Below are positions 10,236-20,352 of a stretch of 64,000 nt of DNA, in pieces. The translations under genes and the position numbers were made by a program. Under the pieces are notes generated by a model. The model was not told where the DNA came from and did not search any database. It was given only the letters and a program-made list of their open reading frames with translations. Within the stretch, counting starts at the first letter, position 1. Each line of letters begins with the position of its first letter. This DNA comes from Fragilaria radians (Eukaryota > Bacillariophyta > Fragilariophyceae > Fragilariales > Fragilariaceae), in NCBI GenBank assembly GCA_900642245.1, contig CAAAJI010000038.1:221402-285401 (forward strand), in the 5' to 3' direction.

Positions 10236-12060
10236 TTATATCCGTATGTACTTGGGACTCCGTCGCGCCGACACTAGTTTCCAAATATTAGGTATTCCTT
10301 CCCATTGAAATGAAGTCCATGATTGTTTTAGCATCAGGACTACGGAAGGAATTACCTCACCGGCAAAGACATTCCATTGCTCTTGAGCACAAGGAATGTG
10401 ACTTGCACAAGAAATTAATAAGAGGCTCAGAAAAAAGTAAACAGGGAATGCCACGAACACAGCGTAGGGCTTCAAACGCCTCCTTGTCAATTTGTGAACA
10501 AATTTCCTTAATAATGTAGGATTCATGCTTCTTGCTCTTTTTTTCCTTCGATTGTGGACATCACCAAACAAGACTTTTCGTAATACAGTGTTGGCATCAA
10601 TTCCACCATCTTCTTTTCGTCCTTGAGTACCAGAATGCGGCGGGTCGATCTCTCCACACCACCGCACTGCAAGTGTCAAATGAAATGGGGTTGGTTTTTG
10701 CCCATTTTTTTTCATCACATTCGCCTGATTATCGCCTTGTGTTCTAACCAGTGCCGATGCGACAGCTAGTGAAGCGACATCTTCACGACTTACAACAGCA
10801 GGATAGGGTAATCTGCCAGTTTCACTGACTTGGAGGTGTGTGGTTTCTGTATCCTTACAGTAGCCCTTAGCAATCAAGAAATTTGAAAAAACATGGACAG
10901 AGACGTACTTACTCTTTCTTCATCGGTCAAATCTCCAGGTCTTAAAATAATTGTGTCTAGAAGAGGGCTTTCTTCCAATATACGTTCGGTCATATCTTGA
11001 TAGCGAAAAATCATGGAGTGAAAAATGTTTGCAATTACGGGGACAAACGTCCATGGACTCTTCGAGAGCATCAAATCGGAAATACGAATGAATCGAAGTC
11101 GCTCAGGTTTTGATTCTGGCTTTAAATTTCCCTTTTCCTTCAACTTTTCCCTTTCTGCCTCCCTCTTTAATTGTTCTCGTTCGGCATATTCCAGTGCCTT
11201 TCGTGTAGTGTGGTAATGAACATAAAATGGATGACTTGGATCACGACACCATCGACTGGCGTCTCGTTGAAAGAGACGCCAGAAACAAATGTAATCCGAC
11301 CAAATGTTACTCCATCGAGTGGCTCCCACACAACTGATAATGACGCTTGCGCCTTGAATCGCCTCCTCTAGGGCTTCATTGCCATCCGGCATCCATTCTC
11401 TATTTTCGTAATCCTTGACACGATTACCGTAAAATTTTGCCGCAGAGGCCGCACGTCGCTTCCAATCTTTCTCTTCCTCTTTATCGCTAAAATGTGCGAC
11501 TTCTTGGGGTGGAACAAGATCACCTAGAACTAAATGCAATTCTGGTCCCTTCTTTCGTACATAACGTGGGACCAACATTTCATCAAACAATGCCCAATTC
11601 GCTTTCCCAAGATCACGAACAAAGGCAATAACTTTCATGTCAATATCCTTTCGTTCCATTAGCTGTTGAACTACCAATCTTTGAAATGAGATATCATCCG
11701 TCAGAAAAAATGGGCAGTCCAATCAAAGTCGAGAATGTCAGCATTTTCTCACCTTCCAATACGACCAGACGCCCCCAAGACAACAATCTTTAATTTTTCT
11801 GTTTCAACCTCTGGTCTCTTATCTTCTAGTTCCGTTTTGGTGGGTCGTATGACTTGTGTTTCAACTTCGGTACCATCATGATCGAAATCAGCGTCCTCCT
11901 CCAAGGCGGGATGAAGTAGATCAAGCCCTTTTGAACCAATACGGACCAACTTTGGAGCTGAAGACCAGGCTTGACTATTATTAATAAGGCAATAACAGGC
12001 AAGTAAAATGAGACCAGCAGTCGAGACCAACATTTTCATAGGAAGAAGCAATCTGTGCAA
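10236..12060 (-). CDS. Plastid-type NmrA/atypical-SDR NAD(P)-binding protein, three exons, 567 aa
   Basis: Three minus-strand exons, 12060-11753, 11678-10913 and 10865-10236, are joined by GT-AG introns of 74 and 47 bp. Splicing restores ...LGASGRIGRLVVQQLMER... and ...GDLTDEERGYCKDTE..., and the total is 568 codons including the stop. The Rossmann glycine motif VVLGASGRIGR lies at about residues 93-103. AIQGASVIISCVGATRW further on fits the NmrA-like/atypical-SDR fold, as does ...ILRPGDLTDEE... before the SREDVA segment. A Lys/Glu-rich coiled insertion sits in the middle. A hydrophobic segment (FVAFPVYFFLSLLLISC) near the C-terminus suggests membrane attachment. The N-terminal signal sequence ends SQA-WSSAP, with W at +1, an accepted variant of the diatom plastid motif. 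The substrate is unknown. Family members include redox regulators and isoprenoid- or chlorophyll-related reductases. Confidence 0.85.
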
Positions 12061-13006
12061 CCCTCACAAACACAATGTGACTCGACTAACTCCAACAAAA
12101 AAGGATTTAAGAAACAGAACGGAATTTGATAATTACTCCTACTACACTAGCTAGCTCCTACCTGTCCCTGTATTTTACCAGTTTTCTACAACTTTTTTGA
12201 TGACAGGTGCATTGGATCATTGCAAGAAAAGACGGAATAAACAATAAACTGCTCCATGTTCAGATAATGCAATGAGAAATATTAATTTAGGTAAGGCTAT
12301 TTCTATGATTGGATCTTATATTAATATCGTGTGAAGAACAACATGATACAAAACCATAGGAAATGTACCAAAATTGATACACTGGGATTGGAAGTTACTA
12401 CCAAGGTTTTCCATTAAAAAGGTGAGCATGGGTGCCAAACCAGACGACTAAAATATTGAAAGGCTTGTAACGTTTTTATCACAAGTATAATTGCAGAGTA
12501 AACCTTTTTCTTTGATAAATGAGGTGAAAAGGCTTTACCTTGTGCATGATAAATTGTTACATGGGAGATTAGAAGATCTTTTTACTTTATCACAATGTAA
12601 GCTTTAAGGGTATTTCAACTCCAATATGTCAACAATTAAGGCAAGCATTTACATGAGAAAAGTTGTCGCACAACAGATCTCAACATGGCACACGGCACCC
12701 TGATAACCCAATCCAATGTTTCACAAAACACGGATAAGCCACTGGCTTTCTCATTCAAATGGGATAATTATAATGCGAAACTTTGTTAGAAAAGTAAGAC
12801 TAGACTAGACTTGCATCTTGATGGTGTATGCAAGTTGTCACCACGAATAGCTAAACCCTTTACGAGAACAGCCTAGAGATGGGCATCGTACTGAACAAAA
12901 TACTGGAGTAACGAAAGAGAATGATCTCTTTGACACGAATCTAAAAACCTTCCATCAAACATTGAGATTGATGCAAGTAAAGCACTCAGGTCACGAAAAA
13001 TCCTTC
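12061..13006. other. Divergent promoter region of two plastid-type genes
   Basis: Transcription leaves this region in both directions: the NAD(P)-binding protein on the minus strand and the AlgH-like protein on the plus strand. I recognise no coding sequence or element in it. About 900 bp is long for a shared promoter, so the two genes may be regulated separately. Confidence 0.4.
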
Positions 13007-14941
13007 ATGTTTCGAAGTTTTCTTTCCTTAGTCTACTTTCTGGCGTTTCATATTGTAATCTCGCCTGTCAAAACATCTGGCTTTGCTTTTCAGTCCTCAA
13101 AGGCACCTTTCGTTGGAAACAGTCTATTACATCGGCCACAAAGTGGCTTCATAGTTTTTTCCAAGGGAGATGATGGCGAAGATGACTATGAAGATGATGA
13201 AATTTTCCTGGGAGATCAGGACTGGAGAGCTTTTCGTGCCAAACTTGTTATGTCGTCTGACACAAAATCATCACAGGAGGAAGAAATAGTTGATGACTTT
13301 GATGTTGATGGGATCGGTTCATTATACAACGATAATGACTTTAAGTTGACACCACTTCATCCATCACAGTGGGCCTATGACTCAGGCATGGTCATTGAAC
13401 AGGGAGCTGTGATCCTGGGTGGAGTCGAACAAGACTACGGCTTCGGACTTCGACAGCAATATTTTCATAAGGCCGCGATCTTAGTCCTTGATCATGATGA
13501 AAAGCATTTTACGAAGGGTATTATATTGAATCGACCTACTGATTTAACCTTAACCGATGAAATTAATGATGGAGTAAAGTGGAAAATTTGGTTTGGTGGC
13601 GATGTCCAGGGGCTTAATTCCAATTCTCCAGATATTGTGTGTCTTCACTCTTTGAAGTCAGATCAAGTAATGCGTGCGAGCATGCCTGTCATGAACGATA
13701 TCCAATGGACAACATTTGAAAACGCAAAACGATTAGTTAAGGTGGGTGCGGCCCATCCTCAGGACTTTTGGGTATTTTGCGGTTATGCTGGTTGGGGTCC
13801 AAAACAGCTCATGGGAGAATTGGAACGAAAATCTTGGTACATGGTAGCCACGGATAGTCAGACGTTATTGAAAGAGCTTGCTCGCTTAGTATCGCGCGCT
13901 GATCCACGGGATGCTGGTTTAGATACCTGGGATCTACTTATGAAGATGATAGGTAGGAAGGATACAGCGAAATTACATAGTGGAGGCTTTGATGATATGA
14001 TGCTCAAAGAATGGGCTCTTCAGCATTTACTCTCCATCGAAGCTGGTGGTGGAGGGAAAATGATTGAGAAGTTTTCCAAGGAAAATTTACAATCCCTTAT
14101 TGAGACTGAATTGAAAGACCGTACCTCGCAAGTTGACTCAATCAAGCAGAGGGTTCAGAAAATTAGTGCGGGATGTATTGTTCGTGCTTCATCGTCGCAT
14201 CGCTCTCCCTTTCTTTTGGATAATCAAGAATTGCACAGATCCATTATACTGATTCTATTGGATGACGAGAATCTCACTATTGGGGTAATTCTAAATCGAC
14301 CAACTGATGTAGGAATTGAAATTGAACGTAGCAACAAAGAATTAGGAGTTTCACAAAGCGATGTTATCCCTCTTCGTTATGGCGGACAATACTCAATTAA
14401 AGGTGATGAGACCCTATTGTGGTTACATTTTAATGAAAACCTTAAGGCTGTAGGGATAGGTCATGAAATTGGACGTGGTCAGAGTGGGATTTTCAAGTGT
14501 AAAAGGGATGATGTGACGGTGGCAATTAGAAAGGGCTTAGCCCGCCCTGAGGACTTTATTGTCATTAATGGCGTTTCAGTTTGGAACAAAGGTGGTAACA
14601 ATGACTTAAGAAATGGAATAGAAGAGGAAATGTTGCAGGGTAAATACGAATTGATTCCCCGTACACGAACACGAGAGGTCTGGAGCACACTTCTTATGCA
14701 AAAAGTACTTTCGAAGATTAACTTGGTACAAAATCTAGCAATTGCTGGAAAGGCCTGGTCGAGAGGCGGTGTTGAGGTATCAAGCAAAAACTTAACCGAA
14801 GAGTCTTCGCAATCATTCGATAGCAACAATGAAAAAAGTCAAAACCCAGGTGCAGTAAATGAGCTGTCAAATCTAGCTGATAAGGCACTTCGAAAATGGG
14901 TTGCAACTTTCCTTCTCGGTGTCCCTTCCTATGAAGTTTAG
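13007..14941 (+). CDS. Tandem AlgH/UPF0301 (DUF179) protein, probably plastid, 644 aa
   Basis: I chose the ATG at 13007 because it opens directly onto a signal peptide (MFRSFLSLVYFLAFHIVIS). An in-frame ATG at 12971 would add 12 polar residues. The signal ends SGFAFQ, an ASAFAP-type plastid motif. After an acidic linker come two UPF0301 domains. The first has GAVILGG..., then AAILVLDHD and GIILNRPTDL at about residues 130-330. The second has GCIVRASS, then SIILILLDDE, IGVILNRPTD and RYGGQYS at about residues 395-570. The LNRPT motif in both is the hallmark of the family. Each domain also keeps an LNRPT-to-W/HPEDF layout (AHPQDFWVFCGYAGW and ARPEDFIVINGVSVW). The biochemical role of the family is not established. 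A duplicated domain in one polypeptide suggests an intramolecular pseudo-dimer. Confidence 0.9.
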   Translation: MFRSFLSLVYFLAFHIVISPVKTSGFAFQSSKAPFVGNSLLHRPQSGFIVFSKGDDGEDDYEDDEIFLGDQDWRAFRAKLVMSSDTKSSQEEEIVDDFDVDGIGSLYNDNDFKLTPLHPSQWAYDSGMVIEQGAVILGGVEQDYGFGLRQQYFHKAAILVLDHDEKHFTKGIILNRPTDLTLTDEINDGVKWKIWFGGDVQGLNSNSPDIVCLHSLKSDQVMRASMPVMNDIQWTTFENAKRLVKVGAAHPQDFWVFCGYAGWGPKQLMGELERKSWYMVATDSQTLLKELARLVSRADPRDAGLDTWDLLMKMIGRKDTAKLHSGGFDDMMLKEWALQHLLSIEAGGGGKMIEKFSKENLQSLIETELKDRTSQVDSIKQRVQKISAGCIVRASSSHRSPFLLDNQELHRSIILILLDDENLTIGVILNRPTDVGIEIERSNKELGVSQSDVIPLRYGGQYSIKGDETLLWLHFNENLKAVGIGHEIGRGQSGIFKCKRDDVTVAIRKGLARPEDFIVINGVSVWNKGGNNDLRNGIEEEMLQGKYELIPRTRTREVWSTLLMQKVLSKINLVQNLAIAGKAWSRGGVEVSSKNLTEESSQSFDSNNEKSQNPGAVNELSNLADKALRKWVATFLLGVPSYEV

Positions 14942-15668
14942 CTTTCTGTTTCTCAGTTTTCCTAGAGATTAGAGCCAATAACATTAAGCATTAGCTGGAA
15001 TACACATGAAAGTGTACCATTTCCATGTAAATTTAATAATTATTCTTCGGTATTAGCGTTAACAAATTCTATTCTAACGTTGCGGAAAAATGAGTCCATA
15101 TTTATGGGGCTGAACCGCACGTTATACAATCAATGTAACCACCTTTTGACATGCAAAAATTTATGAATGTACTTAGAAGGTACCACAAATACCTTTCTGA
15201 CACCAAGAGTGTTACTTTCCGTCATAATGCTTCTTGCACTAACATGGATCATTATTCAAGAAGAATCCATTTCCCTTTCACTTTTCTGAATGATTTCTTT
15301 TGCGCAGCCTGAATCCAAATTTCTCAAAGGTATAGATTTATTCTTACTTAATCTTCCTTTGCATGCATCTTCCAAACTGTATCTTTAGGAGGTCTGTTCA
15401 ATGATTTGTTTGCCACTGAGCCAGAATAGTGCCATACAGCGGAGTATGTAGAAAAAAGATTTCACTTGATATACCTAGAGGTATAAGTCAAGGAGCTAAA
15501 ACATTACTTTAACAGGTCACAAGCATAATCAGCTTATAAATAAATAAGCTAAGAAATTCATTTTTTGCTGGCACTGGAGACCTCCCTCCCGTAAGGTGAG
15601 TGCAAGTAAATACAAGAATAAGAATATTCAATATATTTACACATCTATTCCTGGATAGTTACAGGGTG
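14942..15668. other. Intergenic, no gene seen
   Basis: This is the 3' flank of the AlgH-like gene and AT-rich sequence before the duplicated block. No coding or RNA signal is seen. Confidence 0.4.
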
Positions 15669-16667
15669 ATTGTACATTTCATTCCCTCCACAAATTTGGA
15701 TGATAATTAATAAGATTTCATCAAAAAATGTTGATGACTAAGTATTGCTTATATATGGAAAGTATGAGTAATGCTTTCCAGGCCCACTCTAATCAGACAA
15801 AATTATTAGGGATTCAAATCATGTTACAATCCAACTATTCATAACAGTTGAAGATTCAATCCAAATCTTTGAAAGAGTTGAAGATCCACCTCCAACTCTT
15901 TATAACAGTTGAAGAAACAAAAGGATACAACATCCACTCCAATTCTGCTTAACAATTGTTTCCAATAATGTGAATCCTTGTTTTGGCAAATAAAGGTAGA
16001 AGCCTACAAGTCTTTCATTTTACTGATGTTTATGAAATTCTTGAGATGTGAGAAGAAGATTGATGTGTCACACAGTGTCATTTCTATCATAGTTAGTGAT
16101 TTTTTATAGAAATCTTACCACGCAGTTTCGCTTGACTCTTTATTAGGGTCTGGGTTATTTGTTGTCCCAGTCAGCCCTCCCCCCCNNNNNNNNNNNNNNN
16201 NNNNNAATTGTACATTTCATTCCCTCCACAAACTTGGATGATAATTAATAAGATTTCATCAAAAAATGTTGATGACTAAGTATTGCTTATATATGGAAAG
16301 TATGAGTAATGCTTTCCAGGCCCACTCTAATCAGACAAAATTATTAGGGATTCAAATCCTGTTACAATCCAACTATTCATGACAGTTGAAGATTCAATCC
16401 AAATCTTTGAAAGAGCTGAAGATCCACCTCCAACTCTTTATAACAGTTGAAGAAACAAAAGGATACAACATCCACTCCAATTCTGCTTAACATTTGTTTC
16501 CAATAATGTGAATCCTTGTTTTGGCAAACAAAGATAAAACCATACACTTCTCTCTCTCTTTACTGATGGTTATGAAATCTGAGAGGAAAATGTGTCACAC
16601 TAGTTTGAGTATTTAAGCGTAATTCTTTATTAGGGTCTAAGTTATTTGTTGTCCCATTCTAGCCCCC
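15669..16667 (+). repeat. Direct duplication of the region upstream of the ankyrin gene, split by an assembly gap
   Basis: 15669-16185 and 16207-16667 are near-identical over their first 320 bp or so. Both begin ATTGTACATTTCATTCCC and contain CAGTTGAAGATTCAATCC, with only scattered substitutions. They then differ by a roughly 55-bp length change and realign at TTTATTAGGGTCT...GTTATTTGTTGTCCCA, ending in a C-run. In the second copy that C-run lies about 10 bp before the ankyrin gene's ATG. In the first copy it runs straight into the gap. Inside each copy, short CAGTTGAAGA units recur. Confidence 0.9.
16186..16205. other. Assembly gap, 20 N
   Basis: Twenty unknown bases between the two copies of the duplicated block. 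A round 20 suggests a placeholder of unknown true size. Confidence 0.95.
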
Positions 16668-16676
16668 CACACGACT

Positions 16677-17849
16677 ATGTCAATCGAGCGGAAGCGCAAG
16701 GCAGATGTCCTAGGTCGGGTGGAATCATCTTCTAAGCTCGGGCGAGGATCTCTCAGTGGGTGGACAACTTGTCCTCTGTGCCCCACGGGTCGAAAAAAGT
16801 TGTTTGCATTGGGTAGAGGAATTGCGGCACATATTCATGCCGTTCATACACCCTGGAATACTAACAAGGCAAAGGGAGACGCATCTGTAGAAGTCGCTAG
16901 AGTTCCTACATCACAAGAAGAAGAAGATTGGAATGATCGTGTCTTAAAAATATTATCCTCATTGGAACAAAATCGAGAAGGAAAATCTGGCTTGGATCGC
17001 GCTGGTAATCCTTGCAAATCATATCGAGAAAGTCTCCCTCCGCTCATACAAGCTGCTGCTGATGGAAATTGTGATTTCCTAAGGAAAGAAATTCAAAATG
17101 CAGAGAAGGAGGGAAATTTGGAAGAAGTATTGAATTTACGGGATCGCAATGGGTCTTCAGCGGAACATTGGGCAGCAGGTGGAGGACATATCGAATGCTT
17201 AAAACTTCTGCTGGAATCACGTGATAAAATGACTTCTTCTTCTTCCGTGGGCGAAAACTCGTCAGATTTCTCGGATAGGGTGCAGCAAAAAAAGTTGAGA
17301 CGACGTGATGGGAAAACTTGTTTACATTATGCTGCTAGGAACGGGCATCTGGATTGCATTCGATTCCTAATTGAGGAACGGGGATGCGCTGTGCATGTCA
17401 AGTCTGGAGATGGAACAACTCCGTTGCATATGGCTTGTTATGGAGTGCACCAAAAGGTTGTTCATTATTTGATTGAGAAAGGAGCGGATGTTCATCAAGT
17501 TAATGATTGGGAATGTAGTGTAGCACATTGGCTGGCGATGAGTCCATTATCCAACGTAGATGACATGATTGCACTTTGTCAATACTTATTCCAAACTCAT
17601 AAGGTTTCCTTTATCACGGCGCAACGACAGGGACATACTCCGATACATAAAGCAGCTCAGAAGCTCAATCGGACCTTCCTGGAGTGGTTATCAAAATCCA
17701 ATAATGATGGTGGACCAGGATTGTTACCTAGCGAACGTCAATTTGCAACTAGGCCTGATAATGGTGGTCATAGGCCAAGTGAAATCTGGTTGAGTGTTGG
17801 AGGTGATGAAACGTTTGCTCACTGGATAAATGACACCTTTGAGATGTAA
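16677..17849 (+). CDS. C2H2-type zinc finger plus ankyrin-repeat protein, 390 aa
   Basis: The ATG at 16677 opens the frame (MSIERKRKAD). Residues 32-57 carry a zinc-finger-like Cys2/His2 set: C32 and C35 (CPLC), then H52, H54 and H57 (AHIHAVH). The basic N-terminus could serve as a nuclear signal. A coiled region follows. From about residue 120, ankyrin repeats appear: DRNGSSAEHWAAGGGHIECL, DGKTCLHYAARNGHLDCI, DGTTPLHMACYGVHQKVV, DWECSVAHWLAMSP and GHTPIHKAAQKLN. The first and fourth repeats have H-W in place of the usual L-H of the TPLH motif. The family suggests protein-protein interaction, perhaps with nucleic-acid contact by the finger, but no partner can be named. Its upstream region is duplicated across the gap. 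Confidence 0.85.
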   Translation: MSIERKRKADVLGRVESSSKLGRGSLSGWTTCPLCPTGRKKLFALGRGIAAHIHAVHTPWNTNKAKGDASVEVARVPTSQEEEDWNDRVLKILSSLEQNREGKSGLDRAGNPCKSYRESLPPLIQAAADGNCDFLRKEIQNAEKEGNLEEVLNLRDRNGSSAEHWAAGGGHIECLKLLLESRDKMTSSSSVGENSSDFSDRVQQKKLRRRDGKTCLHYAARNGHLDCIRFLIEERGCAVHVKSGDGTTPLHMACYGVHQKVVHYLIEKGADVHQVNDWECSVAHWLAMSPLSNVDDMIALCQYLFQTHKVSFITAQRQGHTPIHKAAQKLNRTFLEWLSKSNNDGGPGLLPSERQFATRPDNGGHRPSEIWLSVGGDETFAHWINDTFEM

Positions 17850-18270
17850 ATGGTTTGTTGTCACACTTCAGATGAAGCGTTTGTACTGCGGATGAATATC
17901 ACAGTTCTAAGAATTTCATGGATGCGAAGATTGCTCAATGAATCGCGCTTACCGTGATTATATCTCAATAGAGCATCTGTAACAAATCGTTTAGATGCTA
18001 TTTCAATCTATAAAATTTCTTAAGAAAATGCAGGAAAATGATCCTAACATGTTGAAAGAAAATCTGGAAAAATGGTCGATGAAAAAGGGATATTTGAGTA
18101 TGAGATTTAGATTTGGTCATTAATAGTTACAGTGTGTTATAGGATTCAAATGTCATCAATATGGTGGTAATTTCGGGATTTAATGTAATTCTTCTTGTTG
18201 TCAAAGTGCTGTATACACATCACACATTATTCAAAAATTCTGAAATTCATTGAAATTGGAAACATACTGC
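17850..18270. other. Convergent intergenic region, no gene seen
   Basis: This stretch lies between the 3' ends of the ankyrin gene (+) and the sulfhydryl oxidase gene (-). AT-rich, no coding signal. Confidence 0.4.
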
Positions 18271-20106
18271 CTAGACACTTTTCCTTTGAGAATTAGCCTT
18301 ACTTTCTAAAATCTTTCGAAGAATGAAAGCAAGAGCAATACCTAAGGGTCCAATAACAAACCAATAATTTTCCCAATGTTTTGTCACAGAAGCAACGACT
18401 CGAGTATTTTCAAGCTTCCTTTTGAGAATGGATTCAAATCGTTTTTCATGTCGTTCTATCTGTGGCCAATACCATTGTCGTAAAAATGAGAAAATTTCGT
18501 CAGGATCGTACTCACTTAAATCATCCTTTAGCCAACAAGATCGACACTGGCCAATTGAGGGAAAGACAGCTGATAGTCTTTCCTGTGGAGTTACTTCTCG
18601 ATTTTCTCTCGTCGCGGCTTCTCTCATCAAACGGACGCTCACAGAATTGTGGACTTCCCATAGCCATATGGCTAGCTCACGGCCTTTCTCCTCTTGTTGT
18701 TCGGGAGATAGACTAATTTCTAACTCTGGCATGTTATCGATTAGACGTGTACAGTGATTGTGACCACATCGTTCGTACATGTCATTGAAATTCCATCTAC
18801 AGACATTACAGGAAAAAAAGTGAGAAATAAATCTCTGTAGGACCTCTGCGACCCGCTTTGGCTCTACAATGTACCCAGATCGAAGAGCAAACATCCTGTG
18901 TGAAGGAATCGAAGTCCCAATTGAAATAATGTGAAAGAGGTCCCAAAGACCACAAGTAAATCCCATACCTCGCTCATTGTATGTACAAGCTTTAGACCAA
19001 CGATTGTTGCCAACTGAATTGTCATCATAAGACCGATCAAGATGTGGAACATCCACTCCTAATCCAAGTGTGGTTCCGGAGGAACGCTTTTTTTCTACGT
19101 CACCCCATCTTTCACCATTCTTCGTCGATGTCGATTGATGATGATCAACGATAGAGGAGAGTAAGCGTGGACCTCCATTTTCTAAAATATTCACCATTTT
19201 ATCTAAGATCTCTTCAATCATAGTTGCTCGTATGGTCCAAGATTCAGGCGTTGCCCAATTTACCAGTTGAAGGAATTCCGTCAATGCAAGCGCACGATTG
19301 TCATCTAATTGATTTGAGTTCTTAACAAAGACTGATGTTTTGAGGATAAATGCAAGACTTACAGCTGCGTTGTGATACCTATCATTTAGGCTGGAGGTGT
19401 ATTCAAGTCTCAATTTTCGTTCTGCGGCTACCTGTTTTCCTCTCGCAATCCGTTGTTCTAGTGTGGTAATGTTTTTAGGAATGATATCTATTTTTTCATG
19501 CGCAAGTTGTAAGCCTAATAAATCTGCTAATCCTTCCGCTGTCAAAGGTTTCCCCGGAGGATTCAGCTCAATGCCTTTTTGCTGTATGTTCATCTTGATG
19601 CTCCAGCCATATATTGTAGGGAAACCAGAAATATCATATGCTCGACAGACTTCGCGATACAGTTGACAAGACACTGCATGAAATTCAATAGGAATGGCAA
19701 TGGATCGCCTTGTAACTTCCCGAGCAAGCTCTATATATTGTGGTTTGCTTGCTCGACAATGTCCACACCAGGGTTGATAGAATTCTACAACATGCACTGC
19801 TTCCCATGTTCTCAGCTCCAACGTTACCGGCTCTTCATCCTTTGGGGCTTCCTTATTTAAATCGACAAAAGTTCGATAACCAGTATCATGATATTCTGAT
19901 CTTGCTATGCCTTTTGGTGCAAATGTCTTGGTCGGTTTTTTGCCATTTATGATTGCCATCTCCGGTGTCTTCCATTCGTCTTTCATGTAATTGTACTCCT
20001 TGACAGGAAATGCAAGTTCATCCCATTGAAACAGCATCATCTCTAGTTCTTCATCATTAAAGTTGTGGTGGTATTCTACAACTTCATTCATAGATGTTGA
20101 TGTCAT
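18271..20106 (-). CDS. Quiescin-type sulfhydryl oxidase (QSOX: thioredoxin + Erv/ALR), 611 aa
   Basis: This enzyme family makes disulfide bonds in secreted proteins, passing electrons from a thioredoxin domain to an FAD-binding Erv domain and then to oxygen. The thioredoxin domain spans about residues 95-200, with the active site WCGHC (C114, C117) and the cis-proline segment GFPTIYGW at 161-168. A helical middle region follows. The Erv/ALR domain spans about 370-555. It has FTCGLWDLFHI, the redox pair FSCNVCRWNF (C433, C436), the FAD-contact motif HNSVSVRL (486-493, usually HNxVNxRL) and a distal CRSC (521-524). A membrane helix (582-597) ends the protein, as in animal and plant QSOX. No signal peptide is visible at the N-terminus, which starts MTSTSMNEVV. 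It is divergent from the gene at 20353. Confidence 0.92.
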   Translation of the reverse strand: MTSTSMNEVVEYHHNFNDEELEMMLFQWDELAFPVKEYNYMKDEWKTPEMAIINGKKPTKTFAPKGIARSEYHDTGYRTFVDLNKEAPKDEEPVTLELRTWEAVHVVEFYQPWCGHCRASKPQYIELAREVTRRSIAIPIEFHAVSCQLYREVCRAYDISGFPTIYGWSIKMNIQQKGIELNPPGKPLTAEGLADLLGLQLAHEKIDIIPKNITTLEQRIARGKQVAAERKLRLEYTSSLNDRYHNAAVSLAFILKTSVFVKNSNQLDDNRALALTEFLQLVNWATPESWTIRATMIEEILDKMVNILENGGPRLLSSIVDHHQSTSTKNGERWGDVEKKRSSGTTLGLGVDVPHLDRSYDDNSVGNNRWSKACTYNERGMGFTCGLWDLFHIISIGTSIPSHRMFALRSGYIVEPKRVAEVLQRFISHFFSCNVCRWNFNDMYERCGHNHCTRLIDNMPELEISLSPEQQEEKGRELAIWLWEVHNSVSVRLMREAATRENREVTPQERLSAVFPSIGQCRSCWLKDDLSEYDPDEIFSFLRQWYWPQIERHEKRFESILKRKLENTRVVASVTKHWENYWFVIGPLGIALAFILRKILESKANSQRKSV

Positions 20107-20352
20107 GTTTCAAAAGCAAATTTTATGAAAACAACCCAGTCATACACGGCTAGATTAATGACTGATTTTGCAGACTGAGCCAGTTATTCATTTTTTGAAA
20201 CACTTCAAAAAATCATTAAGGATAAAGTTGTTCACCCTATGACTTGTATAATTCACACGATTGTGGACCTCTCATAATTGCAATGAAATTTAGATTAAGG
20301 CGAAGAGTGAGTGCAGTGAGTATTATTAATAAGCAGATTCGTTCTGGGTAAA
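20107..20352. promoter_or_regulatory. Short divergent promoter region (246 bp)
   Basis: The QSOX gene (-) and the AlkB-like/glycosyltransferase-like gene (+) start only 246 bp apart, so their core promoters must share this stretch. It holds no open frame. I see no motif I can name with confidence. Confidence 0.5.

Noticed and set aside
12962..13006. TTG start at 12962 for the AlgH-like gene
   Set aside because: Eukaryotic starts are ATG; the ATG at 13007 leads directly into the signal peptide.
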